Of a DNA stretch of 64,000 nt, positions 46,995-54,839 are shown piece after piece (position 1 is the first letter of the stretch; each line of letters opens with the position of its first letter). The stretch covers positions 434,001-498,000 of the forward strand of contig CAWEHB010000003.1 in the NCBI GenBank assembly GCA_963808705.1, written 5' to 3'. Made by a program: the position numbers and the translations under genes. Under the pieces are notes generated by a model. It was not told the DNA's origin, did no database searches, and was given only the letters and a program-made list of their open reading frames with translations. The stretch is from JASHPR01 sp963808705. Its GTDB lineage: Bacteria > Actinomycetota > Actinomycetes > Streptosporangiales > Streptosporangiaceae.

Positions 46995-47878
46995 CAGTCG
47001 GTCCTGACGGCTTGCGCGGTTTCCAGGGTGGTGGGCAGGTTGATGCCCTCGCGCCGGAGTCCCGCCGCGATCCGGAACAGCAGCATCCGCCCGACGTCGA
47101 ACTGCTTGCCGGGCAGCGTCCTGGCGACCACGCGGACCTGGAAGTGGTCCACGTCGATGCTCTGCACGCCCATGACCGCCGGAGGGTCCAGCAGCAGGTC
47201 GCGCATTTCCTCTTCCTTGTACGCCTGCTCTCCGATCTCCCGCAGCAGGTCGGAGACCCGGTTGACGTCCACGGCCACGGGCACGGGCACGTCCACCACG
47301 GCCCGTGCCCAGTCGCGCGACAGGTTGGTCACCTGGGTGATCTGTCCGTTCGGGGTGATGACTACCTCGCCGTCGGCGGTGCGCACCGTGGTGACCCGCA
47401 GGGTGACGTCCTCGACGGTCCCGACCGCGGGGTTGGGCAGGCTGGGCACGGAAAGCTGGACGAGGTCCCCGAACCCGTACTGGCGCTCGCTGATGATGAA
47501 GAAGCCGGCCAGGATGTCCTGCACGACGCGCTGGGCGCCGAACCCCAGCGCCACCGCCGCCACGGCGGCCGGGGCGACCAGGCTGGTCAGCGGGACGCCG
47601 AGGCGCCTCAGGACGGCCACGCCGGTCGCGCAGTAGATGATCACCAGGGCGACCCAGGTGATCACCGACGCCAGCGCGTGCCGGTGCTTCGACGTCTCCG
47701 AGCGGACCAGCGCGTCGGTCTCCCGGGCGTTCGCGTCGATCCGGTCCATGATCTTCCCGCCCAGCCAGGTGGCGAAGCGGGTCAGCAGGATCGCGCCGAT
47801 CACGAGCAGGACGATCTCCAGCCCGCTGCCGCGCGCCCACAGACCAATGTCCGGCAGGCGCGTGATACTCGAAAACAT
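46994..47878 (-). CDS. MscS-family mechanosensitive ion channel
   Basis: Protein of 294 residues; ATG at 47878 with TAGGAGCCC upstream. Two membrane helices (about 20-40 and 68-90), then the pore helix TSLVAPAAVAAVALGFGAQRVVQDILAGFFI, rich in small residues as in TM3 of MscS, and the beta domain YGFGDLVQLSVPSLPNPAVGTVEDVTLRVTTVRTADGEVVITPNGQI. The cytoplasmic alpha/beta cage follows to the end. It releases solutes upon sudden drop of osmolarity. It is coupled to the small tail protein at 46656. Confidence 0.93.
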   Translation of the reverse strand: MFSSITRLPDIGLWARGSGLEIVLLVIGAILLTRFATWLGGKIMDRIDANARETDALVRSETSKHRHALASVITWVALVIIYCATGVAVLRRLGVPLTSLVAPAAVAAVALGFGAQRVVQDILAGFFIISERQYGFGDLVQLSVPSLPNPAVGTVEDVTLRVTTVRTADGEVVITPNGQITQVTNLSRDWARAVVDVPVPVAVDVNRVSDLLREIGEQAYKEEEMRDLLLDPPAVMGVQSIDVDHFQVRVVARTLPGKQFDVGRMLLFRIAAGLRREGINLPTTLETAQAVRTD

Positions 47879-47966
47879 GGGCTCCTATCATGGCCGAACC
47901 ACCGTCGGCAAGTACGGCCAGGCCGGGACAGGGCCAGGCGGCCGGACTCGGCCTCAGGGGCGCCGG

Positions 47967-48134
47967 TCAGCCCGGCATGTTGACCGCGTTCACCCGCACC
48001 GGGCGAATGGCTACCTTAACCCGTGACTGGCCGGGCTGGTCCTGGTCGCGGAGATTGGCGTTGTACTTCGCGCCGACCCTGTCGGCGAACTGGCCATCGA
48101 GCAGGTCCCGGTGGGAAGCGGGGATCGCTGGCAT
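47967..48134 (-). pseudogene. PPOX-class (F420/FMN split-barrel) gene with a large internal in-frame deletion
   Basis: A 55-codon frame with a perfect ribosome site (AAAGGAGC before ATG at 48134). The first 16 residues, MPAIPASHRDLLDGQF, are a typical start of PPOX-class F420-dependent enzymes (normally continuing ATLATIGPDG). The next residues, ADRVGAKYNANLRDQDQPG then VKVAIRPVRVNAVN, are the typical last 40 residues of the same enzymes. The roughly 80-100 residues of cofactor-binding barrel between are absent, yet the frame is kept. The likely cause is recombination at a short FA-D/FA-T coding match. The peptide is likely translated but cannot bind cofactor. Confidence 0.75.
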
Positions 48135-48195
48135 CGTGCTCCTTTCGCCCTCCGCAGGTTACCGGCTCGCCGGACCGGCCGGTCATCGTCCGCTG

Positions 48196-48687
48196 TTACC
48201 AGCGGAGCTGGGCGATCATGTCGTAGTCAGCCGCGGAGTATCCGACCAGGCCCTCAGACAGGGTGAAGATCCACTCTGCCACGCCCAGGGACAGGGCCAG
48301 GCGGCTGCAGCGGGCGCAGAAATGGGGCTCCTGCAACCGCACCGAGTCGTCGGCCTCGAGCCGCACGTAGATCAGCTTCGAGCCCGGCAGCCTCCGCCAG
48401 CCGTCACCGTCACGCGCCAGCGTGATCGCCCGCTGCTCGGCGTGGGTCCGGCACTGGTCATGGTGGCCGGTCTCCGCGACCTTGCAGTAGCAGTGGTCTT
48501 CCCCCGGGAACGGCACCCCGTTGGTTCCCCACGCCAGCAGGCTGCCGTCTTTCACCAGCACCGCCGCGTGCCGGGTCCGGGCGTGGGAGTCCCTGGCCAG
48601 TTCCGCTGCCCGCTCTACCATCTGCTCCGCCACATGGCTGTCATGGCGTTTCAGCGGCCATCGCTGGGGCCGTTGCCCTGGTTGCAC
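48196..48687 (-). CDS. Cytidine/deoxycytidylate deaminase-like protein
   Basis: About 163 residues if the GTG at 48687 is used, which has GAAGGGG eight bases upstream; the open frame reaches 48825 but the added part looks non-coding. The zinc site is complete: THAEQRAI (His and catalytic Glu) and PHFCARCSRLA (the P-x-x-C-x-x-C pair). VAEQMVERAAELARDSHARTRHAAVLVKDGSLLAWGTNGVP is the usual N-terminal helix and strand. An insert with Cys and His (HCYCKVAETGHHDQC) lies before HAE, as in dCMP deaminases that hold a second zinc. A free-nucleotide deaminase is likelier than an RNA-editing one. Confidence 0.83.
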   Translation of the reverse strand: MQPGQRPQRWPLKRHDSHVAEQMVERAAELARDSHARTRHAAVLVKDGSLLAWGTNGVPFPGEDHCYCKVAETGHHDQCRTHAEQRAITLARDGDGWRRLPGSKLIYVRLEADDSVRLQEPHFCARCSRLALSLGVAEWIFTLSEGLVGYSAADYDMIAQLRW

Positions 48688-48812
48688 GTCCACCACCCCT
48701 TCGCAGCGAACACTTATTCTCCGCCGAGCGCCAGCGTCCCGCCACGGCGCCATGCCAGTGCGGCAGATCCCCGATCTGGCGATGGAAGGAATATAGGTAC
48801 CGTAGCGTTTGT

Positions 48813-48826
48813 GTTGACTGTTCAAC
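48813..48826. promoter_or_regulatory. Inverted repeat GTTGA-CTGT-TCAAC, likely regulator site
   Basis: A perfect inverted repeat in an AT-richer patch between the divergent deaminase and FMN-reductase genes, about 92 bases before the reductase start. TTGA-n-TCAA sites of this kind are used by MarR/HxlR-class redox regulators that often control quinone or FMN reductases. No regulator gene adjoins it. Confidence 0.4.
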
Positions 48827-48917
48827 TACTTTTCGCCGTGGCTGAGGCGCGGGCCCGGCCGGCTGGGGCTGGCCCGGCCGGCCGCGGCGACGACCTCCGA
48901 CCCGGAAAGGTAAACCG

Positions 48918-49502
48918 ATGCCGAACCTGACCATCATCATCGGCTCGACCCGGCCAGGGCGCGCCGGTCTCCCGATCGCGCAGTGGTTCGCCGCGCGCGC
49001 GAAGGACCATGGCGGGTTCGACGTCCACGTCGTCGACCTTGCCGAGCTCGGGCTGCCGCTGCTCGACGAGCCGAACCACCCGCGGCTGCGGCAGTACACC
49101 CACCGGCACACCAAGGACTGGAGCGCGATCGCCGACGCCGCCGACGCGTTCGTGATCGTCACCCCCGAGTACAACTACGGCTACCCGGCCTCGGTGAAGA
49201 ACGCGATCGACTACCTGCACCAGGAATGGCTGCACAAGCCCGTCGGCTTCGTCTCCTACGGCGGCGTCGCCGCGGGCACCCGCGCGGTGCAGCAGCTCAA
49301 GCAGGTGGTGACGACGCTGCGGATGCTGCCGGTGACCGACAGTGTCAATATCCCGTTCTACACCCAGTTCCTGGACTCCGACGGCACGTTCCATGCCAAC
49401 GAGGTCATGGAGCAGGCGGCCGGCGCGATGCTCGACGAGCTCGTGCGCACCGAAGCGGCCCTGCGCCCGCTGCGGCAGGCCGGCCAGCCAGCCGCGCAGT
49501 GA
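48918..49502 (+). CDS. NADPH-dependent FMN reductase family protein
   Basis: Protein of 194 residues with the flavodoxin-like fold. The FMN phosphate loop is IIGSTRPGRAGLPIAQW at the start, followed by VTPEYNYGYPASVKNAIDYL (the P-E-Y-N family motif that stacks on the flavin) and VGFVSYGGVAAGTRAVQQLKQ. It reduces flavin, quinones or azo compounds with NADPH. The ribosome site GAAAGG precedes the ATG, and a probable redox-regulator site lies at 48813. A relic of a CHAT domain lies just beyond its 3' end on the other strand. Confidence 0.92.
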   Translation: MPNLTIIIGSTRPGRAGLPIAQWFAARAKDHGGFDVHVVDLAELGLPLLDEPNHPRLRQYTHRHTKDWSAIADAADAFVIVTPEYNYGYPASVKNAIDYLHQEWLHKPVGFVSYGGVAAGTRAVQQLKQVVTTLRMLPVTDSVNIPFYTQFLDSDGTFHANEVMEQAAGAMLDELVRTEAALRPLRQAGQPAAQ

Positions 49503-49536
49503 GTCGAAAGGTTCTTTCGAAAGGTTCTTCCGAGTC

Positions 49537-49686
49537 TTATGCGCCACCCTCGCACGCATTCAGCACAACTAGCCGCAGCGAGCGGTGGCCGCGGAGCATC
49601 AACCCAAGGTCGCGTCCTGTCACCAGCCGTGTCGTCCCGCCTGCGCCTTCCAGGGCGAGCGCGCCATCTTCGGCATAGTTGTCGTA
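49537..49686 (-). pseudogene. Fragment of a CHAT (caspase-like) domain
   Basis: The minus-strand frame between stops at 49687-49689 and 49537-49539 reads, in order, YAEDGALALEGAGGTTRLV, TGRDLGLMLRGH and RSLRLVVLNACEGG. This is the central part of a CHAT domain up to and including the catalytic Cys (NAC-E-G). Upstream His-bearing sequence and the downstream C-terminus are missing. A 13-bp tandem repeat around 49504-49529 (AAAGGTTCTT copies), just beyond the break, shows local rearrangement. It belongs to another CHAT subtype than the intact gene at 41536, whose Cys loop reads LSSCDSG. Confidence 0.75.
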
Positions 49687-49869
49687 CTAACCGGTCGGCG
49701 TGGTGCCCGGCCTGCGCTAGCCGACTGTTAAGCAGGCACCTGGAAGTCGTTAGCCTTTAGTAATGCCGGGCCTGCGCGCGGCTGGCGACAGGGAGCGGGC
49801 TGCGCTGCCCGGCCGCGCCGTGACCGCCCGGGCCCGGGCCGGCCGCACGGCGCAGACGGGAGCAATGCG

Positions 49870-50070
49870 GTGAAAGTGCAGATCAGCTCCGAGCGATGCC
49901 AAGGGCACGGCCGTTGCTACGACCTCGCCCCTGACCTGTTCGGCGAGGACGACGAGGGCTACGGGATGGTCCTGGGCGGCGGGGTCGTGCCGCCGGGCCA
50001 TGAGCGCGAGGCACGCCTGGCGGTGTCCAACTGCCCCGAGCGCGCCGTCGAGCTATTTGGGGAGACCTGA
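49870..50070 (+). CDS. [3Fe-4S] ferredoxin for the adjacent P450
   Basis: Protein of 66 residues, GTG start at 49870. Cluster ligands Cys10, Cys16 and Cys55 (RCQGHGRC and NCP); the position of the second Cys in 4Fe ferredoxins is His13 (C-x-x-H-x-x-C), a pattern known from actinobacterial P450 partners that carry a 3Fe or variant cluster. One base separates its stop from the P450 start, so they are one operon. It hands electrons from a ferredoxin reductase, encoded elsewhere, to the P450. Confidence 0.92.
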   Translation: MKVQISSERCQGHGRCYDLAPDLFGEDDEGYGMVLGGGVVPPGHEREARLAVSNCPERAVELFGET

Positions 50071-50071
50071 C

Positions 50072-51343
50072 ATGGCCGTCGATGACCGCTTCGCCCGGGA
50101 CTACCGCGAGGACCGCGCGGACCAGCCCCTCGGCACGCGCAACGAGATCATCACGGGCCCGGTCTCGGACTGGGCGACCGACTTCTCCCATCTGGAACCG
50201 GAGTGGTCCGCCGATCCCTATCCGATCCAGGACGACCTGCGCGGGCGCTGCCCGATCGCCCACACCGGGCGGTTCGGCGGCGGGTGGCTGCCGACCCGTT
50301 ACGAGGACGTCGCGGCCATCGCCTACGACACCGAGCGCTTTTCCTCGCGCGCGATCATCATGAGCAACTTCCGGCCGCCCCGCGAACTGGCGCCGGTCGG
50401 CGGCTCGCCGCCGATCTCGTCCGACCCGCCGTTCCACCACGGCGCGCGCAAGCTGCTCCTCCCCGCGTTCACCAAGGCCGCGGTCTCCCGGCAGGAGCCG
50501 GCGACCAGGGCGTTGTGTCACTCGCTCATCGACGCGTTCGAGGGGCGAGACGTCGTCGACGCCGCAGGCGAGTACGCGCAGCACATCCCGATGCGGGTCA
50601 TCGCCGACATGCTCGGCTTCCCGCCGGAGGACGGGCCGCGGTTCCGGACGTTCGTCGAGAACACGCTCGAAGGCATCAACCTGCCGCCGGACGAGCGCAT
50701 CGCGCGGATGACCAAGCTGTTCGACTACCTGGTCGCGCAGGTCCATGATCACCTCGATAATCCGCGCGAGGACCTGACGACCTACCTGATCAACGCCGAA
50801 CTCCACGGCCAGAAGCTCGAGCCGTCGCACGTCGTCGGCACGCTGGTGCTGCTGCTCATCGCGGGCATCGACACGACCTGGAGCGCGATCGGCGCGTCCT
50901 TGTGGCACCTGGCAAAGACCCCGCAGGACCGGGAGCGGCTCGTCACCGAGCCCAGGCTACTGCCGACCGCGACAGAGGAGTTCCTCCGTGCCTACGCGCC
51001 GGTCACCATGGCGCGGCTGGTGAAGGAAGACATGCACTGGCGCGGCGTCGACATGAAGGCCGACGACTGGATCCTGCTGTCGTTCCCGGCGGGCAACCGT
51101 GACCCGGCCCAGTTCGACCGGGCCGGCGAGGTCGTCATCGACCGCCAGGCCAACCGGCACGCCGCGTTCGGCCTGGGCATCCACCGCTGCGTGGGCTCGC
51201 ACCTGGCCCGCATGGAACTGCGGACCGCCCTCGAGGTCTGGCTCGAGCGGATCCCCGCGTTCACCCTCGAAGACCCGTCGGCGGTGACGTGGTCCGCGGG
51301 CCAGATCCGCGGCCCGCGCGCGCTCCCCCTCCGCATCCGCTGA
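50072..51343 (+). CDS. Cytochrome P450 (ferredoxin-coupled)
   Basis: Protein of 423 residues; ATG at 50072 with GGGGAGA upstream. I-helix motif AGIDTT (264-269), ExxR at E303/R306, and haem loop AFGLGIHRCVGSHLAR with Cys373. The FSSR...SDPPFHHGARKLLLPAFT stretch is typical of bacterial class I P450s. It is paired with the 3Fe-type ferredoxin, and a broken LLM flavoprotein gene follows, so a larger catabolic set once stood here. Substrate unknown; the context of F420/FMN enzymes suggests breakdown of a terpenoid or aromatic. Confidence 0.93.
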   Translation: MAVDDRFARDYREDRADQPLGTRNEIITGPVSDWATDFSHLEPEWSADPYPIQDDLRGRCPIAHTGRFGGGWLPTRYEDVAAIAYDTERFSSRAIIMSNFRPPRELAPVGGSPPISSDPPFHHGARKLLLPAFTKAAVSRQEPATRALCHSLIDAFEGRDVVDAAGEYAQHIPMRVIADMLGFPPEDGPRFRTFVENTLEGINLPPDERIARMTKLFDYLVAQVHDHLDNPREDLTTYLINAELHGQKLEPSHVVGTLVLLLIAGIDTTWSAIGASLWHLAKTPQDRERLVTEPRLLPTATEEFLRAYAPVTMARLVKEDMHWRGVDMKADDWILLSFPAGNRDPAQFDRAGEVVIDRQANRHAAFGLGIHRCVGSHLARMELRTALEVWLERIPAFTLEDPSAVTWSAGQIRGPRALPLRIR

Positions 51344-51368
51344 CCAGGTGGCCGGGGGCCGGCAGCGA

Positions 51369-51512
51369 CGGAGGAGGCTGGCCGATGAGCTGGTGATCTG
51401 GGGCGACGCGGACACAGTCACCGCGCGGATCGGCCGGCAGCGGGAAGTCGGCGCCGATCACGTCATGCTGCACGTCCTGAGCGAGGGCAGCCAACCCGGG
51501 CCCATCGAGGCT
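51369..51512 (+). pseudogene. C-terminal fragment of an LLM-class (luciferase-like) oxidoreductase
   Basis: Only the last ~45 residues of a luciferase-like F420-dependent enzyme are left: RLADELVIWGDADTVTARIG and GADHVMLHVLSEG, which match the usual ending (LVDALVAWGD..AIAARV, GADHVCLQVL). The large barrel before it is gone, and the P450 gene ends 25 bases upstream. It suggests that a deletion removed an LLM gene that once followed the P450. Confidence 0.65.
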
Positions 51513-51658
51513 CGCGATCACCGCCATCGTCACCGTCAACGCGGCCAGCGCCAGCGGGCAGGCCCGCGGCCGCCGCGGGCGGGCAGGGTAAGTTCGCCGG
51601 TGACACGCCGGCAGGGCCGGGAGGATCCTGCTGGCCAGGCATCGGGCGGGAGGATGAC

Positions 51659-52759
51659 ATGGCCTCGGATGAGGTGGGGGTCGGGCTGGTCGGCAGCGGG
51701 TTTATCGGTCAGGTGCACGCGGAGGCCTTCTCGCTGTCGCCGGTCGCGTCGGTGCGCGCGGTCGCGTCGAGATCGCCCGGCCGGGCGGCCGAGTTCGCCG
51801 CTCGGTGGGGGATCCCGGCCTGGCACACCGACTACCGGGAGCTGGCCGGGCGCCCGGATGTCGACCTGGTCTGCGTGGCGGCCCCGAACTGGCTGCATCG
51901 CGACATCGTCGTGGCGGCGGCGGAGGCAGGCAAGCATGTCGTCTGCGAGAAGCCGCTGGCGCGGACGCTGCGCGAGGCCGATGAGATGATCGCGGCCTGC
52001 CGCGGCGCCGGGGTCAAGCTGATGTATGCGGAGGAGATCTGCTTCGCGCCGAAGTACGTCCGGGCCAAGGAACTGGCGGATGAGGGAGCGCTCGGCGATG
52101 TCTACCTGGTCCGCCAGTCCGAGCAGCACTACGGGCCGCACTCGGACTGGTTCTGGGACCCGGACCTGGCCGGCGGCGGCGTGCTGATGGACATGGGCTG
52201 CCACGGCATCGAGTTCGCCCGGTGGGTCCACGGCAAGCCGCCGGCCCGCTCGGTGTCCGCGGAGGTCGCTACCTTCGTCCATGGCGAGCGCACCAGGGCC
52301 GAAGATCACGCGATCATCACCATCCGGTTCGATGGCCGCCGGGCAGCCCTGATCGAGGCCAGCTGGGCCAAGCCGGGCGGGATGGACGACCGGGCCGAGA
52401 TCGTCGGCTCGCGGGGAGTGACCTACGCCGACTTGCTGCGCGGCTCGTCGCTGACGACCTTCAGCGACGTGGGGTACGGGTACGCGGTGGAGAAGGCCCC
52501 CGACACCCGCGGCTGGACCTTCACGATGTTCGCCGAGCTGTGGAACTACGGCTTCCCGCAGGAGATGGATCACTTCGCCCGGTGCGTGGCCGAGGACGCG
52601 GTTCCCGCCGAGACCGGCGAGGACGGCCGCGCCGTCCTGGAGATCATCTACGCCGCTTACCGCGCCGCCCGGCTCGGCCGGGTGGAGTTCCCGCTCCAGC
52701 TGACCGACGCGGAGGCCGCCCAGCCGCCGTTCGCGCAGCTGAACCCCGACCCTGGCTAA
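51659..52759 (+). CDS. Gfo/Idh/MocA-family oxidoreductase
   Basis: Protein of 366 residues. Rossmann start VGLVGSGFIGQVHAEAF, the HVVCEKPLARTLREADEM motif (EKP Lys), the substrate-domain entry MYAEEICFAPKYVRAKELAD, and GGGVLMDMGCHGIEFARWV with the conserved Asp/His pair of sugar dehydrogenases. It is the longer form, unlike the 327-residue member at 26447. Likely oxidises a sugar, inositol or amino-sugar derivative with NAD(P). No transporter or kinase adjoins it. Confidence 0.9.
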   Translation: MASDEVGVGLVGSGFIGQVHAEAFSLSPVASVRAVASRSPGRAAEFAARWGIPAWHTDYRELAGRPDVDLVCVAAPNWLHRDIVVAAAEAGKHVVCEKPLARTLREADEMIAACRGAGVKLMYAEEICFAPKYVRAKELADEGALGDVYLVRQSEQHYGPHSDWFWDPDLAGGGVLMDMGCHGIEFARWVHGKPPARSVSAEVATFVHGERTRAEDHAIITIRFDGRRAALIEASWAKPGGMDDRAEIVGSRGVTYADLLRGSSLTTFSDVGYGYAVEKAPDTRGWTFTMFAELWNYGFPQEMDHFARCVAEDAVPAETGEDGRAVLEIIYAAYRAARLGRVEFPLQLTDAEAAQPPFAQLNPDPG

Positions 52760-52825
52760 GGCGGCAGCGGGACGTGCGCAGCGCCACGAGCCCTCACGGG
52801 GCGCTGGTGGTTTACCGTGCGGGGA

Positions 52826-52876
52826 TGGCAGCTGTCATCAAGTCCGTCTCGTTCGACGCGGCAGATGCGGTCCTCG
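52826..52876 (+). pseudogene. Possible N-terminal relic of a VOC (glyoxalase-fold) gene
   Basis: An ATG at 52826 opens MAAVIKSVSFDAADAVLA, which resembles the first strand and loop of actinobacterial VOC proteins (IKSVTFDAADP..LARFW). The similarity ends after about 17 codons, where the DUF998 gene of the other strand begins. Too short to be certain. Confidence 0.35.
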
Positions 52877-52889
52877 CCCCGGATTGGGG

Positions 52890-53561
52890 TCACCCCGGGC
52901 GGTCCGGCGGCGGCCGCCTCGCGAGGATGAAGCAGGCGGCCAGGGCGATCCACAGCAACTGGAGACCGAGGAAGATCCGCTCGTACAGCCCGCCCGGGGC
53001 GTGCTTGTGCCCGGACGCGGTGCCGAGCAGCAGGAAGGCGGCGCCCCCGGCCGCCGAGACGGCGAGCAGCACGGCGGCGGCGGAGCGCCAGGCCGGGTCG
53101 GACCGCAGGCTGGCGGAGATCAAGATGGTGCCGACCGCCACGCACGGGAACGCGATGAGGGCCAGCGCCAGGTGCACGATCCCGCTGCCGTGCACCGGCT
53201 GGCCCTCAAGATCGTCGGCGAAGAACGCCAGCAGTCCCGAGCAGACCGCCCAGATGACCAGCAGGACCCTGCCGCCGCGGGCGAGGCCGCCCGGGCGCGT
53301 GACCCGGGCCAGCGCGCCGACGATGGCCAGGGACAAGGCGCAGCGGAGCAGGAAGTTCAGGTCCATCACCCAGAACCACGGCCCGCGGCCGTAGTCGCTC
53401 TCGGCGTCGTAGATCAGGCTGTAGCTGGGCCGCAGGAACGCCAGCAGCGCGTCGATCGCGACGTAGGCGATGACCCCGGCCAGCGCCGACCAGGCCAGGA
53501 GCCGCGCGCGGGCCCGGGCGTCGCGCGCCGGCGCGTGAACGGCGGCGGCTTTCATCGCCAT
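52890..53561 (-). CDS. DUF998 integral membrane protein
   Basis: Protein of 223 residues from the ATG at 53561 (MAMKAAAVHAPA); the frame is open to 53636 but that would run through the MarR operator and start. Six hydrophobic segments, the first LLAWSALAGVIAYVAIDALLAF, with the DUF998 marks DAESDYGRGPWFWVMDLNFLLR and HGSGIVHLALALIAF. Function unknown. It is divergent from a MarR-family gene 60 bases away, so it is probably that regulator's target, perhaps an export or envelope-stress protein. Confidence 0.85.
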   Translation of the reverse strand: MAMKAAAVHAPARDARARARLLAWSALAGVIAYVAIDALLAFLRPSYSLIYDAESDYGRGPWFWVMDLNFLLRCALSLAIVGALARVTRPGGLARGGRVLLVIWAVCSGLLAFFADDLEGQPVHGSGIVHLALALIAFPCVAVGTILISASLRSDPAWRSAAAVLLAVSAAGGAAFLLLGTASGHKHAPGGLYERIFLGLQLLWIALAACFILARRPPPDRPG

Positions 53562-53584
53562 GGGCAGCCCGCCCGGCGGAAAGC

Positions 53585-53613
53585 GCAACCTAGTTGCATA
53601 TCCGTTAGTATGC
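53585..53613. promoter_or_regulatory. Probable MarR operator in the divergent DUF998-MarR promoter
   Basis: GCAAC-CTA-GTTGC (53585-53597) is a perfect palindrome, and GCATA (53596-53600) with TATGC (53609-53613) form a second overlapping inverted pair. TAGTTGCATA-type sequence is common at MarR-family sites. Both lie in the 59 bases between the two starts and would block both promoters. Confidence 0.6.
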
Positions 53614-53620
53614 TGGGATC

Positions 53621-54115
53621 GTGCCCGAGCTGTCAACCGCCACTTACCGGTTCGGCGATCTTCTCGCGCTGGCCTTCCAGAGCTGGCTGGGCGAGATGGC
53701 CCGCCGCCTCGCCGGCCTCGGTTATGCCGACTTCCGCCGCGGCGACGCGGCCGCGACGCGGTTGCTGCTACGCGGGCCGCTCCCGGTCGGCAAGCTCGGT
53801 ACGCACCTGGGCGTGACCCGCCAGGCGGCCAGGAAGGTCGCCGACGGCCTCCAGCAGCGCGGCTTCGCCACGACCGGGCGGGACCGCCGCGACGCCAGGC
53901 AGCTCAACGTCACCCTCACCGCGGCAGGCCAGGACTACGCCCGGTCGGTCGTCGCCGTCATCGACGAACTCAACCGCGAGATGGGCGAGCGGGCCGGCCC
54001 GGCCCAGCTGGCCGCGGCAGACGCCGTGCTGCGCGCCGTCCTGTTCGATGACGGCACCCGGCAGCGGGCGGAGAGGCTGCCCCGGCCCGGCTTCTGGTCA
54101 CCGGGAAATCCCTGA
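53621..54115 (+). CDS. MarR-family transcriptional regulator
   Basis: Protein of 164 residues, GTG start at 53621. Winged-helix motif LPVGKLGTHLGVTRQAARKVADGLQQRGFATTGRDRRDARQLNVTLTAAG, with the DxRRDxR wing of the family. No Cys, so a direct thiol redox switch is unlikely; more likely it binds an aromatic ligand. It probably represses itself and the divergent DUF998 gene through the site at 53585. Confidence 0.9.
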   Translation: MPELSTATYRFGDLLALAFQSWLGEMARRLAGLGYADFRRGDAAATRLLLRGPLPVGKLGTHLGVTRQAARKVADGLQQRGFATTGRDRRDARQLNVTLTAAGQDYARSVVAVIDELNREMGERAGPAQLAAADAVLRAVLFDDGTRQRAERLPRPGFWSPGNP

Positions 54116-54152
54116 CGCTCGCCCTGCCAGACCAGGCCGCGGCGTCCCGGGC

Positions 54153-54440
54153 CTAGCGCGGCCTGAAGTGATCGACGAGCTGGCGAGCGTAGTAGCGCTC
54201 CCAGGGCTCGTCCGGGTTTCCCGCGGTGTACTGCTTGTCCAGGCTGACGAGCAGATAGACCAGCTCGCTGCGAACCGGCTTGGTGCCGAGCAGGGCCGGC
54301 AACTCGGAGAGCTCGACGAGCCACCAGGCATACCAGGACGCCCAGTCGTCATCGGCTCCTTCCACAATCCGGTACACACGATGGTGAATCTCGCCTGCCT
54401 CCAGCAGCAGGCTGCCCACTTGCTCAAGCGTCGAGGCCAT
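54153..54440 (-). CDS. Conserved actinobacterial protein of unknown function
   Basis: Protein of 95 residues, helical, rich in Trp: WASWYAWWLVELSELPALLG, RSELVYLLVSLDKQYT, and PWERYYARQLVDHF. The pattern W-x-x-W-Y-A-x-W-L...L-S-E-L-P-x-L-L-G...P-W-E-x-Y-Y-A is one I have met in short actinobacterial proteins without assigned function. No membrane helix or metal site. Confidence 0.75.
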   Translation of the reverse strand: MASTLEQVGSLLLEAGEIHHRVYRIVEGADDDWASWYAWWLVELSELPALLGTKPVRSELVYLLVSLDKQYTAGNPDEPWERYYARQLVDHFRPR

Positions 54441-54839
54441 CTGGCCCTCCCCGTTCTGGTTGTCGCCAGGAGCGGATTTCGCGCCACGGCGCGAGACGCC
54501 GGCCCGTTCTGGTCACTGCGTGGTGGTGTGCCGCGGCCGGATCGCCACGGCTTCCCCGCCCGGTGACATCTCCTGCTGCCTCCATCCCGGTAGTCGGTGC
54601 CGGTCCTGGTACCGTCACCGCTGACCCCATCATGCTCCCGCCCCGCCCGTCCAGGCGCCACCGCGACAGCGCCAGCCTATAGGTCCGTCACCGTGAAGCT
54701 TGAGCCTCAGTCTGGTGAGGCCCATGGTCCCGATTGTGCCGCAGCGAGCCGCAGAGGCAGCTGCGGCCTCAACGACCCGCCCGGGCATGCGCGGGGGAGT
54801 GGGGACGGTGTCAACGGGCGCCGGCAAATTAGTGTCCGG
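54441..54839. other. Intergenic region, nothing recognised
   Basis: About 400 bases. A short minus-strand frame (around 54640-54740, GTMGLTRLRLKLHGDGP) is protein-like but has no ribosome site and matches nothing I know. No strong hairpin or promoter was seen. Confidence 0.5.
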
